Shown: piece after piece, positions 27,654 to 35,599 of the stretch
Layout: every line of letters begins with the position of its first letter
How positions within the stretch are numbered: position 1 is the stretch's first letter
Source: Collinsella aerofaciens
GTDB lineage: Bacteria > Actinomycetota > Coriobacteriia > Coriobacteriales > Coriobacteriaceae
DNA length: 64,000 nt
Direction of reading: 5' to 3'
NCBI RefSeq assembly: GCF_028209885.1
Contig: NZ_JAQLEM010000005.1
Span: forward strand, 1-64,000
Made by a program: the position numbers and the translations under genes
Notes under the pieces: model-generated
The model's database searches: none
What the model was told of the DNA's origin: nothing
Seen by the model: only the letters and a program-made list of their open reading frames with translations

Positions 27654-27842
27654 ATGTCCAAAGTTTGCGAAGTTTGCGGTAAGCACCCCGTTGCCGGTCG
27701 CTCCATCAGCCACTCTCACCGCGTCACCAACCGTAAGTTCCGCCCCAACATCCAGCGCGTCTACGTCGTCGTCGATGGTCACCGTCGCAAGATGAACGTT
27801 TGCTCCACCTGCCTCAAGTCCGGCAAGGTTGCGCGCTCCTAA
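27654..27842 (+). CDS. rpmB: 50S ribosomal protein L28
   Basis: Late-assembling large-subunit protein. The 62-residue product MSKVCEVCGKHPVAGRS has CxxC pairs near both ends (CEVC, CSTC), the zinc-binding (C+) version of L28. The ATG at 27654 follows AAGGAGGG by 6 nt. It stands as a single plus-strand gene between its own promoter and terminator, divergent from pyr. Confidence 0.96.
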   Translation: MSKVCEVCGKHPVAGRSISHSHRVTNRKFRPNIQRVYVVVDGHRRKMNVCSTCLKSGKVARS

Positions 27843-27910
27843 ATAAAGTCTTACCAACAAGTACCTCGGACTCTCCGGGTCAAAGACCTCGCGTTCATAT
27901 AGAACTTACC

Positions 27911-27942
27911 AAAGGCGCCCTCCCCAATGAGGGCGCCTTTTT
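27911..27942 (+). terminator. Terminator of rpmB
   Basis: A perfect 12-bp stem (AAAGGCGCCCTC / GAGGGCGCCTTT) with a 6-nt loop and five T. It lies 68 bases after rpmB. Confidence 0.92.
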
Positions 27943-27943
27943 G

Positions 27944-27972
27944 CACTCATTGGGGACAGACTTACATGAGTG
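27944..27972 (+). repeat. REP-type palindromic repeat, family 1 copy a
   Basis: CACTCAT and ATGAGTG form a 7-bp stem around TGGGGACAGACTTAC. The 16-mer at 27946-27961 recurs perfectly inverted at 28936-28951 on the other side of RAYT1. It follows the rpmB terminator directly, between convergent genes. Confidence 0.75.
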
Positions 27973-27979
27973 TTTTCAC

Positions 27980-27994
27980 GCATTTGGGACAGAC
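27980..27994 (+). repeat. REP family 1 copy b (variant)
   Basis: GCATTTGGGACAGAC, a variant of copy a (TTTGGGAC for TTGGGGAC), 19 bases after it and 34 bases before the 3' end of RAYT1. Confidence 0.55.
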
Positions 27995-28027
27995 ATTACG
28001 CATGCCGGCAACGGTTCGGCCCCTGCC

Positions 28028-28804
28028 TCACGCAGCCTCCCTCCAGCCTACGGTGGCCTTGGTCACGCTTGTAGCGCCGATGCCGGTGATACGGGCAATT
28101 TGCTTGACCGTGAGATGTGCCCGCCTGAGCCTCAGCAGACACGCATCACGATCGGGGCGTGGCAGGGCCTTGAGCAGCGCAGGATCTATGCTCGGAAGGA
28201 CTTCGCGCGCAACGGAAAGAGCATCCTCATCGAGGATCCGTCGGCGTGGAAGAATCTCAACTGACCAGATCCGCCCGGCAACTTCCTTAAGATGCTCACA
28301 ATAGTGACGAGACCCCCCGACAATATCGAGCATAGGGGCCGCATCGCAGATGTCAAAGGGATCGTAGCCCAGCTGGTATGCCCTAAAGCTTGACCAGCGG
28401 TATGCTTCGAGAGAGTCGATCGCACCTTTCACAGGATTGAGATGGATATAATCGAGTAGCTGCACCGCCTGTGTGTCCGACTCAACCGCAACACGCGAAT
28501 AGCGATTGTCAAACAGATGTCCCGTTCTCCCCGTTTTCCCATTGAAATACTTAGCATATGCCGTCAGCGCGCACTGCATTGCCTTTGAAAGGTTGTCAAA
28601 TGGGTCATCAATCATCAAATGGAAGTGGTTGTCCATAAGGCACCAAGCTAACACCGCCACGTCATGGCGCGCAAACCTGTCCGAGATATCCGATAAGAAA
28701 CGATAACGGTCGGAGTCATCTTCAAAAATAATCTGTTTAGAGTTGCCACGGTCAAAGACGTGGTAATAGCCGGTGAGCGAAACGGCACGGGCGCATCGAG
28801 GCAT
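28028..28804 (-). CDS. REP-associated tyrosine transposase (RAYT1)
   Basis: Single-domain HUH nuclease of the Y1/IS200-related superfamily, domesticated RAYT type. HxH is His60-Phe-His62 in CLMDNHFH. The tyrosine helix carries YAKYFNGKTGRTGHLF (Tyr83/Tyr86 candidates). The C-terminus (231-250) is a helix-turn-helix-like TVKQIARITGIG, not present in the E. coli enzyme. Length 258. ATG at 28804 follows AAAGGAGAGA, but this site is paired in a perfect 10-bp stem. A single copy flanked by inverted 16-mers and no IS ends argues for a RAYT with cognate repeats, not an autonomous insertion sequence. Confidence 0.85.
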   Translation of the reverse strand: MPRCARAVSLTGYYHVFDRGNSKQIIFEDDSDRYRFLSDISDRFARHDVAVLAWCLMDNHFHLMIDDPFDNLSKAMQCALTAYAKYFNGKTGRTGHLFDNRYSRVAVESDTQAVQLLDYIHLNPVKGAIDSLEAYRWSSFRAYQLGYDPFDICDAAPMLDIVGGSRHYCEHLKEVAGRIWSVEILPRRRILDEDALSVAREVLPSIDPALLKALPRPDRDACLLRLRRAHLTVKQIARITGIGATSVTKATVGWREAA

Positions 28805-28807
28805 AAA

Positions 28808-28850
28808 TCTCTCCTTTCAAAACTGAACAGGCAACACCTAAAAGGAGAGA
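28808..28850 (-). promoter_or_regulatory. Stem burying the RAYT1 ribosome binding site
   Basis: TCTCTCCTTT (28808-28817) and AAAGGAGAGA (28841-28850) are perfect inverted copies. In the minus-strand transcript the whole binding site pairs with upstream sequence around a 23-nt loop, 3 bases before the ATG. This should restrain transposase translation. Confidence 0.65.
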
Positions 28851-28935
28851 AGGAACGCGAAATGCTGAGCCTGTGATCTATTTATATCCAATGAGCGGCA
28901 AAAACAGGCCCAGAACGGCAAAATGGCAAATCGAT

Positions 28936-28951
28936 GTCTGTCCCCAATGAG
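28936..28951 (-). repeat. REP family 1 copy c (inverted)
   Basis: GTCTGTCCCCAATGAG, the exact reverse complement of 27946-27961, lying 132 bases upstream of RAYT1. Together the two copies bracket a 1,006-base segment containing RAYT1. Confidence 0.8.
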
Positions 28952-28979
28952 CGAGGCGATGCATTGGGCATAGTTTTAG

Positions 28980-29010
28980 TTGAAACGGTTCATTTGATTG
29001 AAGCGTTTTA
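28980..29010. promoter_or_regulatory. Tandem operator-like sites upstream of adhE
   Basis: Two 13-mers of the form TTGAARCGKTTYA: TTGAAACGGTTCA at 28980-28992 and TTGAAGCGTTTTA at 28998-29010, 18 bases start to start. The CG-centred near-palindrome resembles LacI/GalR-family operators but does not exactly fit the cre consensus. They lie 44-77 bases upstream of the adhE -10. Confidence 0.4.
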
Positions 29011-29053
29011 GTTTGTCTTTTACGGGAATCTGACCGTTCACCGAATTATTTCT

Positions 29054-29062
29054 TGCTATCAT
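29054..29062 (+). promoter_or_regulatory. Extended -10 promoter of adhE
   Basis: TGCTATCAT, 40 bases before the ATG. The same nonamer forms the -10 of the rpsB promoter. It implies a leader of about 34 nt. Confidence 0.55.
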
Positions 29063-29102
29063 GCATCTTGTAGGGTAAATCTCCGATCGCAAGGAGACAC
29101 AA

Positions 29103-31751
29103 ATGGTGAAAAAGTCACCGGAAAACACTACTCCCGCAATTGTGGACAACGTAGAGGCGCTTGAGGCTAAGCTCGCTCAGATGCGAGAGGCCCAGGCGCT
29201 TTTTGCTACGTACACGCAGGAGCAGGTCGACAAGATCTTCTATGAGGCCGCCATGGCCGCCAACAAGGCTCGTATCCCGTTGGCGAAAATGGCCATCGAG
29301 GAGACCGGCCGCGGCGTTCTTGAGGACAAGGTCATCAAGAACCACTACGCCGCAGAGTACATCTACAACGCTTACAAGAACACCAAGACCTGTGGTGTCC
29401 TGGAGCGCGACGAGGCTTACGGTATCACCAAGATCGCCGAGCCCATCGGCATCGTGGGCGCCGTCATCCCGACGACCAACCCCACCTCCACCGCAATCTT
29501 CAAGACGCTGATCAGCCTGAAGACCCGCAACGCCATCATCATCTCCCCGCACCCGGCTGCCGCCAAGTGCACCATCGCCGCCGCCAAGCTCGTGCTTGAC
29601 GCCGCCGTCAAGGCTGGTGCCCCCGAGGGCATCATCGGCTGGGTCGATGTCCCCTCCATCGAGCTGACCAACATGGTCATGCGCGACGTCGACATCATCC
29701 TCGCCACCGGTGGCCCGGGCATGGTCAAGGCCGCCTACTCCTCGGGCAAGCCCGCCCTGGGCGTTGGCGCCGGTAACACCCCGGTCATCATCGACGACAC
29801 CGCCGACGTGCTGCTCGCCGTCAACTCCATCATCCACTCCAAGACCTTCGACAACGGCATGATCTGCGCTTCCGAGCAGTCCGTGACTGTCATCGACAGC
29901 ATCTATGACCAGGTTAAGGCCGAGTTCCAGAAGCGCGGCTGCTACTTCGTCAAGCAGGGTGCCGAGATGGAGGCCCTGCGTGCCGCCATGTTCAAGAACG
30001 GCGCTCTCGATCACCGCATCCCCGGCATGGCCGCTGCCAAGATCGCCGAGCTCGCCGGCATCGAGGTTCCCGCCAAGACCAAGATCCTGATCGCCGAGGT
30101 CACCTCCACCGATCCCGCCAAGGAGGAGTTCTCCCACGAGAAGCTCTCCCCGGTCCTGGCCATGTACCACGCCAAGGACTTCCAGGAGGCCGTCGACAAG
30201 GCCGAGCACCTGGTGCTCGCCGGTGGCCCGGGCCACACCGCCTCTCTGTACGTGCACCCCGCCCAGGCCGAGAAGATCAGCCTGTTCGAGCACGTCATGA
30301 AGGCCTGCCGCATCGTCATCAACACCCCGTCCTCGCACGGCGGCATCGGTGACCTGTACAACTTTGGCATGAAGCCGTCTCTGACCCTGGGCTGCGGCTC
30401 CTGGGGCGGCAACTCCGTCTCCGAGAACGTTGGGGTGAAGCACTTGATCAACGTTAAGACTGTGGCCGAGCGCCGTGAGAACATGCTGTGGTTCCGCGCT
30501 CCCGAGAAGGTCTACTTCAAGAAGGGTTCCACGCCCGTCGCCCTCGACGAGCTGGGCAACGTCATGGGCAAGAAGCGCGCCTTCATCGTCACCGACCAGT
30601 TCCTCTTCAAGAATGGCAACACCCGCGCCATCGAGGCCAAGCTCGACGAGATGGGCATCGCCCACGACTGCTTCTACGACGTCGAGCCCGATCCGTCGCT
30701 GCAGTGCGCACGTCGCGGCGCCAAGCAGATGGCTCTCTTTGAGCCGGACGTCATCATCGCCGTCGGCGGTGGCTCCGCTATGGACGCCGGCAAGATCATG
30801 TGGATGATGTACGAGCACCCCGAGTGCAAGTTCGAGGACATGGCCATGGACTTCATGGACATCCGCAAGCGTATCTTCACCTTCCCCGAGATGGGCAAGA
30901 AGGCCTACTTCGTCGCCGTCCCGACCTCCTCGGGTACTGGCTCCGAGTGCACGCCGTTCGCCATCATCACCGACAAGGAGACCGGCATCAAGTGGCCGCT
31001 CGCCGACTACGCGCTGCTCCCCAACATGGCTATCGTCGACGCCGACAACTGCATGACCGCCCCGCGCGGTCTGACCGCTGCCTCCGGCATCGACGTCATG
31101 ACCCACGCCATCGAGTCCTACGTCTCCATCATGGCCTCCGACTACACCAAGGGCCTCTCCGAGCGCGCTGCCAAGCTCGTCTTTGAGAACCTGCCCTCCA
31201 GCTTCACGAACGGCGCCAAGGACCCGCATGCCCGCGAGGAGATGCACAACGCCTCCTGCATGGCCGGTATGGCCTTCGCCAACGCCTTCCTGGGCCTCAA
31301 CCACTCCATGGCTCACAAGCTCGGCGCCTTCCATCACCTGCCCCACGGCATCGCCAACGCCGTCATCCTGACCCGCGTTATGCGCTACAACGCCGCCGAG
31401 GCTCCCGTCAAGATGGGCACGTTCTCCCAGTATCCTTACCCCAACGCGCTGCACAACTACGCCGAGATGGCCAAGTACTGCGGCATCGAGGGCAAGGACG
31501 ACAAGGAGGTCTTCGAGAACTTCATCACGAAGCTCGAGGAGCTCAAGGACTTCATCGGTGTCAAGAAGACCATCGCCGACTACGGTGTTGACGAGCAGTA
31601 CTTCCTCGACACCCTCGACGAGATGACCGAGCAGGCATTCAACGACCAGTGCACCGGCGCTAACCCGCGCTACCCGCTCATGAGCGAGATCAAGGAGCTC
31701 TACCTGGACGCCTACTACGGCCGCGAGCCCCAGGATTACGCCGTCTGCTAG
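29103..31751 (+). CDS. adhE: Bifunctional acetaldehyde-CoA / alcohol dehydrogenase AdhE
   Basis: Reduces acetyl-CoA to acetaldehyde and then ethanol, consuming two NADH. In the family it forms spirosome filaments. The N-terminal aldehyde dehydrogenase half (about 1-440) has catalytic Cys255 in GMICASEQS and the nucleotide region ATGGPGMVKAAY. The C-terminal Fe-alcohol dehydrogenase half has GGGSAMDAGK and the metal-binding histidines of GLNHSMAHKLGAFHHLPHG. At 882 residues it is full length. ATG at 29103 follows AAGGAG. Codon use is strongly biased to C/G-ending codons, suggesting high expression. It is on the plus strand behind tandem operator-like sites. Confidence 0.97.
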   Translation: MVKKSPENTTPAIVDNVEALEAKLAQMREAQALFATYTQEQVDKIFYEAAMAANKARIPLAKMAIEETGRGVLEDKVIKNHYAAEYIYNAYKNTKTCGVLERDEAYGITKIAEPIGIVGAVIPTTNPTSTAIFKTLISLKTRNAIIISPHPAAAKCTIAAAKLVLDAAVKAGAPEGIIGWVDVPSIELTNMVMRDVDIILATGGPGMVKAAYSSGKPALGVGAGNTPVIIDDTADVLLAVNSIIHSKTFDNGMICASEQSVTVIDSIYDQVKAEFQKRGCYFVKQGAEMEALRAAMFKNGALDHRIPGMAAAKIAELAGIEVPAKTKILIAEVTSTDPAKEEFSHEKLSPVLAMYHAKDFQEAVDKAEHLVLAGGPGHTASLYVHPAQAEKISLFEHVMKACRIVINTPSSHGGIGDLYNFGMKPSLTLGCGSWGGNSVSENVGVKHLINVKTVAERRENMLWFRAPEKVYFKKGSTPVALDELGNVMGKKRAFIVTDQFLFKNGNTRAIEAKLDEMGIAHDCFYDVEPDPSLQCARRGAKQMALFEPDVIIAVGGGSAMDAGKIMWMMYEHPECKFEDMAMDFMDIRKRIFTFPEMGKKAYFVAVPTSSGTGSECTPFAIITDKETGIKWPLADYALLPNMAIVDADNCMTAPRGLTAASGIDVMTHAIESYVSIMASDYTKGLSERAAKLVFENLPSSFTNGAKDPHAREEMHNASCMAGMAFANAFLGLNHSMAHKLGAFHHLPHGIANAVILTRVMRYNAAEAPVKMGTFSQYPYPNALHNYAEMAKYCGIEGKDDKEVFENFITKLEELKDFIGVKKTIADYGVDEQYFLDTLDEMTEQAFNDQCTGANPRYPLMSEIKELYLDAYYGREPQDYAVC

Positions 31752-31768
31752 TTTTAGCACGGTTTTTA

Positions 31769-31807
31769 ACGGCGGGGGTGCACGGGTGTTTCACACACCC
31801 CCGCCGT
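31769..31807 (+). terminator. Strong hairpin between adhE and kinase gene
   Basis: A perfect 12-bp GC-rich stem (ACGGCGGGGGTG / CACCCCCGCCGT) with a 15-nt loop, 17 bases after adhE. No T run follows, so it may stabilise the adhE 3' end or terminate only partly rather than act as a full terminator. Confidence 0.45.
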
Positions 31808-31839
31808 CGCTTCTATCGCATCGTTGAAAGGATGCAACC

Positions 31840-32604
31840 ATGCTGCTACCCGATTCCAAGACCGAGCTCGTCCGCCGTGGCAACAAGGTCGTTTACGACC
31901 TGGGCGACAAGATCGTCAAGGTCTTTAACGAGACCAAGCCTGTCTCCGACGTGTTCAACGAGGCTTTGAATCTTGCCCGCATCAATGAGTGCGGCATCCG
32001 CAGCCCCAAGGCTCTCGAGGTTTCCCAGCTCGAGAACGCCAACGGCTGGGCGCTCGTGACCGAGAAGGTTCCGGGCACCACCCTTGCCGAGAAGATGACT
32101 GCCGAGCCCCAGCGCTTTGGTGAGTACCTCGAGATGTTCGTCGACCTCCAGATCGAGATCCACGGCTACACCTCCCCGCTGCTCAACCGTCAGCGCGACA
32201 AGTACGCCCGCATGATCGACAGCCTTGATCAGCTCAATGCCACCACTCGATACAACCTTCAGGAGCGTCTGGACGGCATGACCAGGGAGTTCAAGGTCTG
32301 CCACGGCGACTTCAACCCCTCCAACGTCATCGTCGGCGACGACGGCCAGCTCTATGTGTGCGACTGGGCACACGCCACCCAGGGCTCCCCTGCTGCCGAC
32401 GTTGCCACCACCTACCTGCTCTTCGCCCTCAACAGCAAGGATCAGGCCGAGGCCTACCTGGAGCTCTACTGCGACCGCGCCGACATGCCCATGCAGGTCG
32501 TGCGTCAGTGGACGAGCATCGTCGCCGCCTCCGAGCTCGCTCGTAAGCGCAATGTGAACGATGAGTTCCTGAAGAACTGGATCGACGTCGTCGATTATCA
32601 GTAA
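31840..32604 (+). CDS. APH-fold phosphotransferase of unknown substrate
   Basis: A 254-residue kinase-like protein of the aminoglycoside/choline phosphotransferase superfamily. The catalytic loop HGDFNPSN is at 155-162 and the metal-binding CDWAHAT at 174-180. The N-lobe has IVKVFN with a candidate ATP-binding lysine, and TEKVPGTTL as hinge. There is no signal peptide. It follows adhE by 88 bases across a strong hairpin with its own AAAGGA site, so it may be a low-level co-transcript. Nothing ties it to antibiotic resistance. A small-molecule or protein kinase is equally possible. Confidence 0.8.
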   Translation: MLLPDSKTELVRRGNKVVYDLGDKIVKVFNETKPVSDVFNEALNLARINECGIRSPKALEVSQLENANGWALVTEKVPGTTLAEKMTAEPQRFGEYLEMFVDLQIEIHGYTSPLLNRQRDKYARMIDSLDQLNATTRYNLQERLDGMTREFKVCHGDFNPSNVIVGDDGQLYVCDWAHATQGSPAADVATTYLLFALNSKDQAEAYLELYCDRADMPMQVVRQWTSIVAASELARKRNVNDEFLKNWIDVVDYQ

Positions 32605-32640
32605 ATTCTGAGCGATTCATTTCGCATCGGAGGCACAAGA

Positions 32641-32672
32641 AAACCCCGCAGCTCATATGGGCTGCGGGGTTT
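32641..32672 (+). terminator. Terminator after the APH-fold gene
   Basis: A 12-bp stem (AAACCCCGCAGC / GCTGCGGGGTTT) with an 8-nt loop ending in TTTT, 36 bases after the stop. Confidence 0.88.
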
Positions 32673-32706
32673 TCCTTTTAGATATCAAGGATGCCACAAG
32701 ATAAAA

Positions 32707-32751
32707 GGACGGCCCCACATCTCCCCAATCTGGAGAAATGCGGGGCCGTCC
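32707..32751 (-). terminator. Terminator of proS unit
   Basis: A 14-bp stem (GGACGGCCCC side arms) that pairs fully on the minus strand with one G-U, followed there by TTTTATC. It lies 30 bases past the proS stop and is convergent with the terminator at 32641-32672. Confidence 0.85.
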
Positions 32752-32781
32752 CGTATATCGAACTACAAGCGAAATCGTCGA

Positions 32782-34503
32782 TTAACGGCGAGCCGCCTTA
32801 ACAAGCTCGGCAACCCTGGCGACGACCTCATCGATCGCCACGTCCTCGCGCTCGCCCGTGGCACGGTCCTTGAGCTCAACGGTGCCATTCTTGAGACCAC
32901 GCTTACCCAGAACGACCTGATACGGGAAGCCCATAAGGTCGTTGTCGGCAAACTTAAAGCCGGGACGCTCGTCGCGGTCGTCGACGACAACCTCGATACC
33001 CTCGGCGCACAGGCCATCAACGATCTGCTCGCAGACGGTAGCGCACTCCTCCTTCTTGGGATCGAGCGGAATCACCGCGACCTCGAACGGGGCAACGGAG
33101 ACCGGCCAGACGATGCCGTGCTCGTCGTTGTGCTGCTCCACGACGGCAGCGAGCGAGCGGGACACGCCCACGCCGTAACAACCCATGATGAGCGGCTTCT
33201 CCTTGCCGTCCTCGTCCATAAAGGTGGCACCCATGGCCTCGGAATACTTGGTGCCAAGCTGGAAGACCTGAGAGACCTCGATGCCGCGGGCAGCGGAGAG
33301 CGGCTTGCCGCAGTGCGGGCAGGGGTCGCCGGCAACGACGGTGACCAGGTCGGCCCACTCGTCGACGGTAAAGTCGCGCTCGGGGCAGGCACCGGTAAAG
33401 TGATAGTCGACCTCATTGGCACCGCAGGCCCACTGCTTGGACTCGCGCAGGCTCTCGTCACACACCAGACGAATGCCCTCGGGCAGGTTAACCGGTCCGA
33501 TAAAGCCCTTATGCAGACCGTTCGCCTGAAGCTCCTCGTCGGTCATCATGCGATAGCCCTTGCCAAAGACATGCTCGGCCTTGCAATCGTTGAGCTCGTG
33601 ATCGCCCGGGACAATGGCCACAACCGGCTTGCCCTCGGCGTCGATGAGTGCCAGCGACTTGCGCGTGCCATTCTCGGGGAACCCAAAGAACTTAGCAACA
33701 GCCTCAATGGTGCCCATGCCCGGAGTCTCAACCTTGGTGAGCGTACCGCCACCAGGACCCTCGGTCACGACGACCTTGGTGCTTGCCGCCTCGTCATCGG
33801 CAGCAAAGCCGCAATCGTCGCAGTAGACGAGCGAAGCCTCGCCGGCGTCGGCCAAAGCCATGTACTCGACGGAGGTATCGCCACCGATCTCACCGGAGTC
33901 GGCAACAACGGGCAGGGCCTTGATATAGCAGCGCTCGCAGATGTTAGCGTAGGCCTGCTTCATCTTGTCGTACTCCTCCTGCAGGCTCTCCTGCGTGGCG
34001 GAGAAGCTGTAGGCGTCCTTCATGATGAACTCGCGACCGCGCATCAGGCCAAAGCGGGGGCGGAACTCGTCGCGGAACTTATCCTGGATGTGGTAGAGGT
34101 TAACGGGCAGCTGCTTGTAGGAGCGCAGCTCATTGCGCACCAGGGCCGTGACGGTCTCCTCGTGCGTGGGGCCCAGGACGAACTCGCGACCATGACGGTC
34201 GTCAAAGCGCACAAGCTCCTTGCCATAGGCGTCGATGCGGCCGGACTCGCGCCACAACTCGGCGTCGACCATGATAGGCATCATAAGCTCCTGGGCGCCG
34301 GCGGCGTCCATCTCGTCGCGCACGATGTTCTCGATCTTGCGGATCGAGCGCCAAGCAAGCGGCAGGTAGGAATACAGACCGGCGGCCTCCTTGCGGATCA
34401 TGCCGGCACGGAGCAGCAGGCGGTGGCTGGCGAGCTCAGCGTCCGCCGGATCCTCTTTAAGCGTCGGCGCATAGAGCTTAGACATATACATTGCTCGGGT
34501 CAT
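32782..34503 (-). CDS. proS: Prolyl-tRNA synthetase
   Basis: Charges tRNA-Pro. A class II synthetase of the bacterial type, with the insertion (editing) domain expected in 573 residues. Motif 2 region FRDEFRPRFGLMRGREFIMKD and motif 3 region GCYGVGVSRSLAAVVEQ are visible. The anticodon domain is at the C-terminus (VVLGKRGLKNGTVEL). ATG at 34503 directly follows the ispG stop, with GAGGAG 6 nt upstream inside the end of ispG. The rseP-ispG-proS order is common. Confidence 0.96.
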   Translation of the reverse strand: MTRAMYMSKLYAPTLKEDPADAELASHRLLLRAGMIRKEAAGLYSYLPLAWRSIRKIENIVRDEMDAAGAQELMMPIMVDAELWRESGRIDAYGKELVRFDDRHGREFVLGPTHEETVTALVRNELRSYKQLPVNLYHIQDKFRDEFRPRFGLMRGREFIMKDAYSFSATQESLQEEYDKMKQAYANICERCYIKALPVVADSGEIGGDTSVEYMALADAGEASLVYCDDCGFAADDEAASTKVVVTEGPGGGTLTKVETPGMGTIEAVAKFFGFPENGTRKSLALIDAEGKPVVAIVPGDHELNDCKAEHVFGKGYRMMTDEELQANGLHKGFIGPVNLPEGIRLVCDESLRESKQWACGANEVDYHFTGACPERDFTVDEWADLVTVVAGDPCPHCGKPLSAARGIEVSQVFQLGTKYSEAMGATFMDEDGKEKPLIMGCYGVGVSRSLAAVVEQHNDEHGIVWPVSVAPFEVAVIPLDPKKEECATVCEQIVDGLCAEGIEVVVDDRDERPGFKFADNDLMGFPYQVVLGKRGLKNGTVELKDRATGEREDVAIDEVVARVAELVKAARR

Positions 34504-35586
34504 TTATTTCTCCTCAATAAGCTTGTCGACCTCGGCCATAAGCGCGTCGACAATTTGGTCCTCAGCTACTTTACCAATGATCTGGCCATGCGAAAAGAGC
34601 AAGGCCTGACCACGTCCGCAAGCAACGCCCAGGTCGGCATCAGAAGCCTCGCCGGGGCCATTAACGGCACACCCCATCACGGCGATCGAAAGCGGCGCGG
34701 AGTAGTTCTTAAGCCGCTCGGTGACCTCCTCGGCGATGGGAATGAGGTTAACCTGGCAGCGGGCGCACGTGGGGCACGAGACAATCTCGGGGCCACGGCG
34801 ACGCAGGCCCAGCGACTGCAGAATACCCCAGGCAACCGGCGGCTCCTCGACCGGATCGGCTGTGAGCGACACACGCATGGTGTCGCCAATGCCTTCGGAA
34901 AGCAAGATACCCAAGCCTACAGAGCTCTTGATGGTGCCCTGGAGCTTGGTCCCCGCCTCCGTCACGCCCAGGTGAAGCGGAACGTGGGGAATCTCACGCG
35001 ACAGGGCTCGATAGGTATCGAGCGTCGTTTGCACGCTGTGGGCCTTGGCCGAAAGCACAATGTTCGTAAAGCCGCGGTCCTCAAAGTGCTTGACGAAGCG
35101 CTCGCTCGACATCACGAGCTTTTCGGGCTGCGTGAGGTCGTCGCGCTCGGCGATATCCTGCTCAAGCGAGCCCGCGTTCACGCCAATGCGAATCGCACAG
35201 CCCGCAGAACCCGCAGCATCGATCACCGCATCGACCTTGGCCCAATCGCCAATGTTGCCGGGATTGATGCGGAGCTTGGCGGCACCGGCCTCCACAGCGC
35301 CAATGGCCAGCTTGTGGTTAAAGTGGATATCGGCAACGATTGGCACCGGAGACTCGGCACAGATGGCGCGGAAACCCTCAAGCGCGGCCTCAGTGGGCAC
35401 GCTCACACGCACGATATCGCAGCCAGCCTGCGCCAACGCGCACACTTGCGCAAGTGTTGCCTTGGCATCAGCGGTATCGGTGCAGGTCATGGATTGGACC
35501 ACCACCGGCGCACCGCCACCGATCTGCACACCGCCCACATGCACGGGGCGCGTCAAATCGCGAGGCAAAGGATGGGATAAAGACAA
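34504..35586 (-). CDS. ispG: 4-hydroxy-3-methylbut-2-enyl diphosphate synthase
   Basis: MEP-pathway iron-sulfur enzyme making HMBPP. It has a TIM barrel with SMTCTDT and VADIHFNHKLA, then cluster cysteines in SCPTCARC and GCAVNGPGE. Start choice is uncertain. TTG at 35586 has GGGGAG 8 nt upstream (360 residues), while GTG at 35595 is too close to that site. The upstream frame to 35673 lies in rseP. It lies 13 nt after the rseP stop and is linked by context to dxr two genes upstream. Confidence 0.93.
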   Translation of the reverse strand: MSLSHPLPRDLTRPVHVGGVQIGGGAPVVVQSMTCTDTADAKATLAQVCALAQAGCDIVRVSVPTEAALEGFRAICAESPVPIVADIHFNHKLAIGAVEAGAAKLRINPGNIGDWAKVDAVIDAAGSAGCAIRIGVNAGSLEQDIAERDDLTQPEKLVMSSERFVKHFEDRGFTNIVLSAKAHSVQTTLDTYRALSREIPHVPLHLGVTEAGTKLQGTIKSSVGLGILLSEGIGDTMRVSLTADPVEEPPVAWGILQSLGLRRRGPEIVSCPTCARCQVNLIPIAEEVTERLKNYSAPLSIAVMGCAVNGPGEASDADLGVACGRGQALLFSHGQIIGKVAEDQIVDALMAEVDKLIEEK

Positions 35587-35599
35587 TCCAAACACTCCC

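Noticed and set aside
28028..28804. RAYT1 as an autonomous IS200/IS605 element
   Set aside because: No TnpB partner and no subterminal IS200-type ends. The repeat arrangement fits REP/RAYT better.
28980..29010. CcpA cre sites upstream of adhE
   Set aside because: The sites resemble cre but each lacks bases on both sides of the CG centre, so only a LacI-like operator is claimed.
29115..31760. An 881-residue open frame antisense to adhE
   Set aside because: A shadow of the strongly codon-biased adhE. It has no recognisable motif and no binding site.
31840..32604. Aminoglycoside resistance gene
   Set aside because: Only superfamily motifs are present and nothing points to a drug substrate or mobile context.
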